DNA from: an uncultured Ruminococcus sp.
Lineage (GTDB): Bacteria > Bacillota > Clostridia > Oscillospirales > Acutalibacteraceae
Direction of reading: 5' to 3'
Assembly: GCA_902767175.1 (NCBI GenBank)
Contig: CACXGH010000013.1
Location: 1 to 6,612 of the forward strand
DNA: 6,612 bases
Both the position numbers and the translations under genes were made by a program. This document shows positions 1-5,469 of this stretch, piece after piece. Every line of letters begins with the position of its first letter. Position 1 is the stretch's first letter. The notes under the pieces are model-generated. The model was not told where the DNA came from and ran no database searches. It saw only the letters and a program-made list of their open reading frames with translations.

Positions 1-126
1 AATCGACACCGGCAGTACCCCAAGGGCACTTGTTTCACTGCGCTTGCCGGCCGCAGGAATACTTTGTGTATTCCGAGGATTGACAACAAAGTTATGCGGA
101 ATTTAACGCCAAAGTTTGTCGTCAGG
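1..126 (-). other. Structured non-coding element, possible small RNA or interspersed repeat, cut by window edge
   Basis: Unidentified. This stretch folds into three consecutive hairpin modules: 82-90 with 115-123, 56-62 with 68-74 (perfect 7-bp stem, 5-base loop), and an outer stem 9-14 with 45-50 enclosing a hairpin 14-20 with 24-30. On the plus strand two stems carry one A-C mismatch each (85/120 and 17/27). Transcribed from the minus strand, both become G-U wobbles and the stems pair fully, so the minus strand is the more likely RNA strand. It lies just past the terminator of the transporter gene. A minus-strand frame is open from base 137 to the window edge (about 45 codons) but has no ATG and no ribosome binding site, so I do not call a protein. 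The left boundary is outside the window. It could be an interspersed repeat, a structured RNA or the tail of a larger element; I cannot name a family. Confidence 0.4.
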
Positions 127-142
127 TCTATTTGATATTAGT

Positions 143-183
143 AAAAGCCGATGAAGGTAAATATCAGACCTTCATCGGCTTTT
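143..183 (-). terminator. Perfect 16-bp hairpin, terminator of the acylation operon, possibly bidirectional
   Basis: Bases 143-158 pair perfectly with 168-183 around a 9-base loop. The stem has a GC-rich core and ends in A4/T4 on both sides, so on either strand the stem ends in a run of T. It contains the stop codon of the DMT transporter gene (TGA at 174-172) in its minus-strand 5' arm, which fits termination of the five-gene unit. On the plus strand it is followed by further T residues (TTTTGCTTT), so it could also block transcription coming from the left edge. Confidence 0.8.
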
Positions 184-1068
184 GCTTTGCAGCAGCGATT
201 CTTTATCTTTACGGTTATTGTAAAAGAACATGAACAGTGCCATAGCACATATCACAATATATCCGATAATACTGTAAAAATCGGGAATTTCATTCAGGAA
301 AATAAAACCGAGCATAGTTGCAAAGATTATCTGCGAATAATCATATACCGATATCTCCCTTGCAGACGCATGACAATACGCTGCGGTAATGCTGAACTGT
401 CCGCCTGCTGCGGCAAGTCCTGCTCCGAGCAGCATAAGAAGCTGCCACCACTCCATATAATGAAAGTCAAATATCAGAAACGGCAGCATCGACAGACAAG
501 AAAATCCGGAAAAAAACAGCACTATTACAGAGCCGTTCACTCCCCTTTTGCCGAGTATACGCACCATTGTATACGCAAAGCCCGCACACATTCCTCCGAA
601 AAGCCCGATAGCCGAGGGCAGTACATCTATATTCTGAAATGACGGCTTTATAACAAACAGACTTCCTATAAATGCAATAAATACCGCCGAGCCTTGAATA
701 AACGTCAGCTTTTCCTTAAGAATTATAAGAGAAAATATTATTACAAAGAACGGTGACATCTTATTCAGTATTGATGCATCTGAGAGCGGTATATGTCCGA
801 GTGCATAAAAATTGCATACAATACCCACAGTGCCGATACCCGATCTAAGAAGAAGGTATTTCAGATCCCCCCTGTTCCATCGGAAGCCTGTTTTCTTTTT
901 AAGTATAACAGCCAGTGCAAAGAAAACAGCGACTAAGTTTCTGAAAAAACTTTTCTGAAAAGCAGGCAAGTCTCCCGACATTCGCACAAAAAGGTTCATA
1001 ACCGCAAAACAGAATGCCGAAAGAATGATATATACAATTGCTTTATGCTTGTTCTTCAATCCTGACAT
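172..1068 (-). CDS. EamA-family DMT transporter (10-helix drug/metabolite transporter)
   Basis: This is an inner-membrane permease of the drug/metabolite transporter superfamily. The 298-residue product is almost entirely hydrophobic, with about ten predicted membrane helices arranged as two tandem EamA repeats (roughly residues 8-130 and 145-285). Typical features are the early segment FAVMNLFVRMSG, the charged FFRNL stretch, the YALGHIPLSDASIL segment in helix 4 and an LNEIPDF loop near the end of repeat 2. A GTG at 1077 would extend the frame by three codons, but it lies inside the ribosome binding site. The ATG at 1068 has GAGGTG six bases upstream and is the better start. The gene is last in the unit, 18 bases after the DHHW gene, and its stop codon sits in the terminator hairpin. 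Relatives move amino acids, S-adenosylmethionine, nucleosides or sugars-phosphate, so the substrate cannot be told from sequence. A link to acylation rests on position only. Confidence 0.88.
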   Translation of the reverse strand: MSGLKNKHKAIVYIILSAFCFAVMNLFVRMSGDLPAFQKSFFRNLVAVFFALAVILKKKTGFRWNRGDLKYLLLRSGIGTVGIVCNFYALGHIPLSDASILNKMSPFFVIIFSLIILKEKLTFIQGSAVFIAFIGSLFVIKPSFQNIDVLPSAIGLFGGMCAGFAYTMVRILGKRGVNGSVIVLFFSGFSCLSMLPFLIFDFHYMEWWQLLMLLGAGLAAAGGQFSITAAYCHASAREISVYDYSQIIFATMLGFIFLNEIPDFYSIIGYIVICAMALFMFFYNNRKDKESLLQSKSR

Positions 1069-1074
1069 TCTGTT

Positions 1075-1080
1075 CACCTC
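1075..1080 (-). promoter_or_regulatory. Ribosome binding site GAGGTG fixing the transporter start at 1068
   Basis: The minus strand reads GAGGTG, then six bases, then ATG at 1068. The alternative GTG start at 1077 overlaps this motif and would have no room for a ribosome binding site of its own. The ATG start is therefore preferred. Confidence 0.7.
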
Positions 1081-1086
1081 ATAGTA

Positions 1087-2226
1087 TCAGAAAAGATTTG
1101 ATAAATACGGATCCGATGCAATATTATCGAGTGAGTACAGCAACAGTACCTCGTCTGCGTTTTCCTCTTTTGCAAGAGCGGAAATATCCTTTTTATAATA
1201 GCGCAGATCAGCCATTATTATATTTCTGTAATTCTGCGACAGGAACGGCACTATAGTATGCGCATAGGAGTCCTTCACAACAATGAGAGTTCCTTCATTT
1301 GCATTTGTATTTGTTATTTTTACGATACTATGGTTTCCGTCAAGGAAAACAGGATATTTATCGTCATTCCGAAGCTGTTCCTCGAAGAAATAGCTGTTTT
1401 TTGTCTTAATATCCTGTCCGTCCTTTATTTGAACGGTTATAGAATCATTCGGCTGCTTATTGTTATGCCACATCTCTATGTTGTCGGGAGCTACAAACCA
1501 CAATGCACTCTTGGAATACGATGTGCCGTAAAAGCCCGTAACAGTCTTTATCGAGAAATCACTTTTCGCAACAGGCTCATAGCCCATTGTTTTGCCAAGC
1601 ACCTTATAGCATTCATAAGCCCCCTGAGATGTCCAATGGTGGTCTGTTCTGTAGTATAGCTGCTTTGTTGAGGCTTCCCTTACCATTGCGTTCTTGACGT
1701 CTATAAATTCCACTTTATCACCGAGTGCAGCCGAAAACTCATTTATCAGCTCATTGTCAGTGTATTCCTCATGTACAATCGGCAGCTTGCTGTTATTCAC
1801 ATAGCCTGATGATGGAATGACAGTCATATATACGGGAATATCCATGCTTTCAGCAAATTCCTTGATGTATCCTGCATTTTTCATCAGAGTCTCGCTTTCG
1901 GTAACAGGCTTTGGGAAAAGATATCCGTCCGTGCCGAGATAGATGCCCTTTGAGCCGTTCCTGCCCGAGATAAGGTCATAGTCGGCATTAAGTCCTACGA
2001 AAAAATTTCTTGCAGGGATATGATCCGACATCCATGTATCAAGGTTTTTCTGGAAATCGCCATTGAAAAGTGTTTCCGCATTAAGCTCCGGAAAGTCTGA
2101 GAGCATTCTTTTTTCCTGAGCCGAATAGCTCTCCTTAGGCAATACAAACCATAGGAGCATAAACACAAAGATAAAGCCGCAGAAAATAACTGACGGCAAA
2201 TATTTAACTGTATTTTTGAGCTTCAT
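1087..2226 (-). CDS. DHHW-family membrane-anchored protein (AlgX/AlgJ-like SGNH O-acyltransferase)
   Basis: This is the likely extracytoplasmic acyltransferase that moves the acyl group delivered by the neighbouring MBOAT onto an envelope polymer. The 379-residue product has a short basic N terminus, one membrane helix at about 11-30 acting as an uncleaved anchor, and a large outside domain. The family signature RTDHHW is at 193-198, where Asp195 and His197 correspond to the catalytic Asp/His pair of AlgX/AlgJ-type enzymes. Two candidate nucleophile serines follow: Ser236 in GTSYS, which resembles the AlgX nucleophile segment, and Ser320 in VVKDSYAHT, which resembles the GDS block of SGNH enzymes. 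The N-terminal segment with EKRMLSDFPELN is also typical of the family. The gene starts 14 bases after the MBOAT stop and has a strong GGAGGT site (2231-2236) four bases before its ATG, so it is translationally close to the MBOAT gene. The domain assignment is firm; the polymer and the acyl group are inferred. Confidence 0.88.
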   Translation of the reverse strand: MKLKNTVKYLPSVIFCGFIFVFMLLWFVLPKESYSAQEKRMLSDFPELNAETLFNGDFQKNLDTWMSDHIPARNFFVGLNADYDLISGRNGSKGIYLGTDGYLFPKPVTESETLMKNAGYIKEFAESMDIPVYMTVIPSSGYVNNSKLPIVHEEYTDNELINEFSAALGDKVEFIDVKNAMVREASTKQLYYRTDHHWTSQGAYECYKVLGKTMGYEPVAKSDFSIKTVTGFYGTSYSKSALWFVAPDNIEMWHNNKQPNDSITVQIKDGQDIKTKNSYFFEEQLRNDDKYPVFLDGNHSIVKITNTNANEGTLIVVKDSYAHTIVPFLSQNYRNIIMADLRYYKKDISALAKEENADEVLLLYSLDNIASDPYLSNLF

Positions 2227-2240
2227 ATTTACCTCCGGTA

Positions 2241-3638
2241 TCAGAACTTGAAGTAAAGGAACGGATTATATGCACTGCCTGAAAGCGCTGCTGTACACAG
2301 CAGCAGAGAAGCAATACTTCCTGCATTGTCTATTGCATAAATTATCAGCTTGCTCTTTATCTTATGATAGATAAATGTAAACAGCGGTGTTGATACAAGA
2401 GCTGCCGCAATAAGCAGAGGTATATAAGAGATGACAGTCGCAGTAAGACTGCCGTGTATCATAAATCCGTCCGAACCGAAAAGCCTTGCAGCGAATACAC
2501 TCATTTCTGACATATCTTCAAAGTAGAACAGTACCCAGCCAAGCACGATAAGCAGCAATGAATAAATATGTCCTACGGCAGCAGGCACTTTTTTGAGAAG
2601 ATTTAACAGGAATGTTTTTTCCATCACCAAAATTATACCGAAGTACACGCCCCAAAGTATAAAGTTCCAGCTTGCACCGTGCCACAGACCCGTAAGAAAC
2701 CATACAACTGCGAGGTTGAGTATCTGGCGCGGAAGCCCCTTTCTGTTTCCGCCGAGCGGAATATATACATACTCACGGAACCATGTTCCGAGAGAGATAT
2801 GCCACCGTCTCCAGAATTCGGTAATGCTCTTTGAGATATACGGGTAATCAAAGTTTTTCATAAATTCAAACCCGAACATCTTTCCGAGACCTATAGCCAT
2901 ATCGGAGTAGCCGCTGAAATCGAAGTAGATCTGAAAGGTATAAGCTATAATGCCTATCCATGCACCAAGAGCACCAGACTGACTTCCGCTCTCTCTGACT
3001 GTATCCCACAGTACACCCATCTGATTGGCAAGCAGCACTTTTTTCGCAAGACCTGCAAGAAAGACCTTGACACCTTCTGTAAACTGCTGAAGGTTTTCCC
3101 TTCTGTTCACCATTTGCTCAGCAACATCGGAATAGCGTACTATAGGTCCCGCAATGAGCTGGGGAAACAGCGATACATAAGTACCAAAGGTAATTATGTT
3201 TTTCTGCACTTTCACTGTATTCCTGTACACATCTATCGTATAGGACATAGTCTGAAACGTGTAGAATGAGATACCTATAGGCAGAGCGACCTGTAATACA
3301 GGAAGATCAAGAAACGGCAGAACGAAATTAAGTGTTTCGCCTATAAATCCGACATACTTGAAGAAACCGAGAAGTCCGAGGTTGAGTATTATAGATATTA
3401 CAAAAACAGTCCTTGCAAGCGCCTTTTTTTCCCTGTTTATACCGATAAGTATAGCCGAAAAATAGTTTATAAGTATTGATGTGAGCATAAGCAGGACGAG
3501 CTTAGGCTCACCCCACGAATAAAACACAAGGTCAACGACAAAAAGTGTCAGGTTTCTGAAACGCCTCGGTGTAATATAATACAAAAGAAGCGTTATAGGC
3601 AGAAACATAAACAAAAAGATAAAGCTCGAAAAAACCAA
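2241..3638 (-). CDS. MBOAT-family O-acyltransferase, AlgI/DltB-like, with C-terminal tyrosine motif
   Basis: This polytopic membrane enzyme carries acyl groups across the membrane for O-acylation of surface polymers. The 465-residue product matches the usual AlgI-like length. In order it has the N-terminal VFSSFIFLFMFLP helix, PIGISFYTFQ (about 120-129), QLIAGPIVR (160-168), FDFSGYSDMAIG (239-250), FWRRWHISLGTWFREYVYIPLGG (275-297) and WHGASWNFILWG (319-330) with the conserved catalytic His320. The last six residues are FLYFKF, matching the hexapeptide 'acyl shuttle' whose tyrosine (Tyr462 here) accepts the acyl group in Dlt-type and related pathways. The start is a TTG at 3638, chosen because GGGGTG lies seven bases upstream and because the protein then begins (M)VFSS like its relatives. 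A TTG at 3644 adds two residues but is only two bases from that motif. The gene is 30 bases after the DUF4358 gene and 14 bases before the DHHW gene. Acetyl is the likely cargo by family, but the donor is not shown. Confidence 0.93.
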   Translation of the reverse strand: MVFSSFIFLFMFLPITLLLYYITPRRFRNLTLFVVDLVFYSWGEPKLVLLMLTSILINYFSAILIGINREKKALARTVFVISIILNLGLLGFFKYVGFIGETLNFVLPFLDLPVLQVALPIGISFYTFQTMSYTIDVYRNTVKVQKNIITFGTYVSLFPQLIAGPIVRYSDVAEQMVNRRENLQQFTEGVKVFLAGLAKKVLLANQMGVLWDTVRESGSQSGALGAWIGIIAYTFQIYFDFSGYSDMAIGLGKMFGFEFMKNFDYPYISKSITEFWRRWHISLGTWFREYVYIPLGGNRKGLPRQILNLAVVWFLTGLWHGASWNFILWGVYFGIILVMEKTFLLNLLKKVPAAVGHIYSLLLIVLGWVLFYFEDMSEMSVFAARLFGSDGFMIHGSLTATVISYIPLLIAAALVSTPLFTFIYHKIKSKLIIYAIDNAGSIASLLLCTAALSGSAYNPFLYFKF

Positions 3639-3645
3639 GTGCAAA

Positions 3646-3651
3646 CACCCC
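3646..3651 (-). promoter_or_regulatory. Ribosome binding site GGGGTG for the TTG-started MBOAT gene
   Basis: The minus strand carries GGGGTG seven bases before the TTG at 3638 and one base before the next upstream TTG at 3644. There is no ATG or GTG start compatible with the conserved N terminus. The site supports the TTG at 3638. It is weaker than the GGAGG sites of the neighbouring genes, so this gene may be translated less efficiently. Confidence 0.5.
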
Positions 3652-3668
3652 GAAATTATTTTATATAA

Positions 3669-4199
3669 TTACATAGCGTCCCTGAATATAGCCTTAATAT
3701 CATCAGCCTTTTCGGAAATAACGAGAGATACATACTTACCGTTAACATCTACTGCAGCCTTTTCTATCATAGCAGCCTGTTCGGGTGTATAGTTCTTGAT
3801 AACATTATATATATTCTGTAAGTGATTTCCAAGCTTTTCCTGTATAAAGGATACATCGTCATTGCTCTTTGCCTTTATATAGATTATCTGATCCTGAGTT
3901 ACACCATCGTTGCAGTAAAGACCTGCAAACTCCTCCATCTTATCCTCCTCAATGCCGAAAGTTCTGAGAATTCTCTTTGCATTGAAGTCTGAAGTATCTC
4001 TGGGAAGAGTTACCTCCTTCTTTACCCTTTCAAGTGCTGCCGCCAGAGAGCCGCCCTCTGTTTCCTTTGACTCTGCTGATATAGTTGAATCGGCAGATGA
4101 ATCAGCCTTTGATTCGCTGCCCGCATTGTTATTTTCACCGCAAGCGCATAGTGAAACAGCAATAGCGGCCGCTGCAAGTACGATAAATATTCTCTTCAT
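3669..4199 (-). CDS. DUF4358-domain lipoprotein of unknown function
   Basis: This is a secreted, lipid-anchored protein of 176 residues. It has a basic start (MKR), a hydrophobic signal core, and the lipobox LCAC with the lipidated Cys at residue 20. A Ser/Glu/Ala/Lys-rich linker of about 30 residues follows. The remainder (about 51-176) looks like a DUF4358 domain: an amphipathic helix (AAALERVKKE), the FGIEEDKMEEFAGLY segment, and a strand-helix unit QIIYIKAKSNDDVSFIQEKL, followed by a C-terminal helix-strand pair. No catalytic motif is visible, so a binding or regulatory role is more likely than an enzymatic one. The start has AAAGGA about 12 bases upstream, a modest site. The gene is 76 bases after the SGNH gene with no terminator between, and 30 bases before the MBOAT. 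From general knowledge of Clostridia, DUF4358 genes often sit beside MBOAT and DHHW genes, which suggests an accessory in surface acylation; that role is inferred. Confidence 0.75.
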   Translation of the reverse strand: MKRIFIVLAAAAIAVSLCACGENNNAGSESKADSSADSTISAESKETEGGSLAAALERVKKEVTLPRDTSDFNAKRILRTFGIEEDKMEEFAGLYCNDGVTQDQIIYIKAKSNDDVSFIQEKLGNHLQNIYNVIKNYTPEQAAMIEKAAVDVNGKYVSLVISEKADDIKAIFRDAM

Positions 4200-4227
4200 T
4201 ATTATTTCTTCCTTTCACTTTTCAGTT

Positions 4228-4256
4228 ATCTTAAACTTTTAATGAATCGCCTGCAA
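4228..4256 (-). promoter_or_regulatory. Weak candidate internal promoter before the DUF4358 gene
   Basis: The minus strand reads TTGCAG (4256-4251), 17 bases, then TAAGAT (4233-4228). The spacing is ideal but the hexamers match the consensus only 3/6 and 4/6. It lies in the 76-base gap between the SGNH and DUF4358 genes, where I see no terminator hairpin. Read-through from the promoter at 5252-5224 remains the simpler explanation for expression of the downstream genes. Confidence 0.25.
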
Positions 4257-4275
4257 TTCAAGCTTAGTTTTTCTT

Positions 4276-5190
4276 TTATGCTACATGAGTCTTGAGATAA
4301 TCAGCCCAAACCTTACAGCCCTCATTTGTAAAATGCAGACCCATACCGTTCGGATTATCTTCGGTATTAGGATCTCCACAGTATTCATATATGAGATCAC
4401 CGTTTTCATCTGCTACAGCCGAATAGACATCAAGATATTTATAGCCCCTCTCCTCGCATACCGATTTCAGCTTTTCGTCAAATTCCCTGATATTGACATT
4501 GTTAAGGTCTCCGTGGTCTGCTCCTGCTATAGTAGGAGTTACCGACTCAACATAAATAACTGCATCCGGGCATTTTTCAAGTAGTTTTTCTGTTACCTCC
4601 CTCATAGCTGTAATAGTGTCATCAATACCGTAACGCGCAATATCGTTCATACCAAACATAATAAAAATCTTCTTAGGCTTGATAAGCTCTGCACCGTCAA
4701 AGACAGTAAGCTTTTCGCCGTTATAAACGGGATGTACATTATCCTCGTGGTCTATATCCCAAAGACAGTTATTATATCCGAGACTTCCAGAACAAAGGAA
4801 TGTGGTGTCTCCAAGATCTCCGTCCTCTGCATAATAAGAAAGCCTCAGTGTCACACTGTCACCTATAAATACCGCATCATCAAACCAGCTTGAATCTACA
4901 GGTGTACCAGACTGTTCGGAATTATCCTTGCTTTGTTCAGAATCATCCTTGCTCTGTTCGGAATTATCCTTGCTTTGTTCAGGATTATCCTTGCTCTGTT
5001 CGGATAATTCTTCGCTGCTTTCGTCTGATTTTTCTTCCTTACTTTTCTCGGCAGATACAACTGTCTCTGCTGAAGAATCTACAGCGTTTTCTGACTTGCT
5101 TGTGTTATTTCCGCTATTTCCCGAACAACCTGCTGCACCAAGCGCAGACAGTATCAGGGCAGCAGAAAGTATCCATGCTTTTATTTTCAT
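4276..5190 (-). CDS. SGNH/GDSL-type hydrolase lipoprotein with heptapeptide-repeat linker
   Basis: This is a surface-anchored esterase or acyltransferase of the SGNH fold, 304 residues long. The signal peptide (MKIKAWILSAALILSALGAAGC) ends in a lipobox-like AAGC with Cys22 as the lipidation site; alanine at position -3 is less usual than leucine. Residues 23-98 form a highly charged Ser/Glu/Lys/Asp/Gln linker containing tandem SEQSKDN heptads (about 63-94), probably spanning the cell wall. The catalytic domain shows block I FIGDSVT with nucleophile Ser112, a block II glycine in CSGSLGY (Gly137), block III FGMND (179-182) and block V GLHFTNEG with His286. The acidic residue normally three before this His is Met283. 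GGAGGG sits six bases before the ATG. It is the first gene behind a strong promoter, so it probably heads the MBOAT/DHHW unit. It could remove or transfer the acyl group handled by that pair; an unrelated surface esterase is the alternative. Confidence 0.87.
   Translation of the reverse strand: MKIKAWILSAALILSALGAAGCSGNSGNNTSKSENAVDSSAETVVSAEKSKEEKSDESSEELSEQSKDNPEQSKDNSEQSKDDSEQSKDNSEQSGTPVDSSWFDDAVFIGDSVTLRLSYYAEDGDLGDTTFLCSGSLGYNNCLWDIDHEDNVHPVYNGEKLTVFDGAELIKPKKIFIMFGMNDIARYGIDDTITAMREVTEKLLEKCPDAVIYVESVTPTIAGADHGDLNNVNIREFDEKLKSVCEERGYKYLDVYSAVADENGDLIYEYCGDPNTEDNPNGMGLHFTNEGCKVWADYLKTHVA
4912..5016 (-). repeat. Five tandem 21-bp units encoding SEQSKDN-type heptads
   Basis: In-frame units lie at 4912-4932, 4933-4953, 4954-4974, 4975-4995 and a degenerate one at 4996-5016. 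Units 1 and 3 are identical over 21 bases, and units 2 and 4 resemble each other more than they resemble 1 and 3, so the array probably grew by doubling a 42-bp pair. Each unit encodes seven residues of the linker of the SGNH lipoprotein. Because 21 is a multiple of three, gain or loss of units would change linker length without a frameshift. Confidence 0.92.
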
Positions 5191-5223
5191 TATTTACCCT
5201 CCATTTCATTTTACAACTCTTAT

Positions 5224-5252
5224 ATTTTAACCCTACAAAGCAAGTATGTCAA
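5224..5252 (-). promoter_or_regulatory. Sigma-A-type promoter of the SGNH/MBOAT/DHHW operon
   Basis: The minus strand has a perfect -35 TTGACA (5252-5247), a 17-base spacer and a -10 TAAAAT (5229-5224, 5/6 match). Transcription would start near 5217, giving a leader of about 27 bases before the ATG at 5190. It lies downstream of the queA terminator, so the five genes should be transcribed independently of queA. Confidence 0.8.
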
Positions 5253-5277
5253 CCGAATTTGACAAAATACGTCAAAT
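5248..5277. promoter_or_regulatory. Operator-like array of three alternating GTCAA half-sites
   Basis: GTCAA occurs at 5248-5252 and 5271-5275 on the plus strand and as its complement TTGAC at 5259-5263. The centres are 11 and 12 bases apart, about one helical turn. The outer pair forms a 7-bp inverted repeat (ATTTGAC 5257-5263 and GTCAAAT 5271-5277, 7-base spacer); the inner pair forms TGTCAA-N6-TTGACA, whose left arm is the -35 box. This is a plausible binding site for a dimeric regulator, but I do not recognise the regulator. Part of the symmetry may be chance, since the -35 box itself supplies one half-site. Confidence 0.4.
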
Positions 5278-5344
5278 ATCCTGTAAGAAAAATACAGTTT
5301 TTTCCCGTAATTTTTGTTATTTAGAAACTAAATCCGAATAAAAA

Positions 5345-5386
5345 ACAAAGCACCTGTTCACATTTTAATACTGACAGGTGTTTTGT
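5345..5386 (-). terminator. Intrinsic terminator downstream of queA
   Basis: Bases 5345-5357 pair with 5374-5386 (13 bp including one G-T pair, with a 7-bp core CACCTGT/ACAGGTG) around a 16-base loop. On the minus strand the stem is followed by TTTTTT and ATT. It lies 84 bases past the queA stop codon and about 90 bases before the next promoter, so it separates queA from the acylation operon. Bases 5387-5469 are A+T-rich and show nothing else. Confidence 0.8.
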
Positions 5387-5469
5387 AAATAATTCTGTAT
5401 GCAGTAAGATTTTTTATTATTTTATTAAAGCTTACGGAATGAAAAAGAGTTGAATTTATTATGAAAGTT

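Noticed and set aside
1..126. tRNA or CRISPR repeat at the left edge
   Set aside because: There is no cloverleaf with T-loop or anticodon arm, and no regularly spaced direct repeats.
1..137. Open minus-strand frame of about 45 codons reaching the left edge
   Set aside because: It has no ATG start and no ribosome binding site, begins right after a stop near the terminator, and overlaps strong RNA-like stems; I do not recognise a protein family.
151..642. Plus-strand frame of 163 codons opposite the DMT transporter
   Set aside because: It is antisense to a clear membrane-protein gene, Cys/His/Arg-rich with no recognisable domain, and its start lies inside the terminator hairpin.
2518..2851. 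Small frames on both strands within the MBOAT gene
   Set aside because: They overlap highly conserved MBOAT coding sequence and have no ribosome binding sites or recognisable products.
5259..5303. Plus-strand promoter TTGACA-N17-TGTAAG followed by a 5-bp hairpin and T6
   Set aside because: The -35 match comes from the operator-like repeat, the -10 is poor, the hairpin (5281-5285 with 5293-5297) is weak, and no plus-strand gene follows.
4890..5324. Plus-strand frames antisense to the SGNH linker
   Set aside because: Their repeats are only the complement of the 21-bp array, and the rest has no protein-like features.
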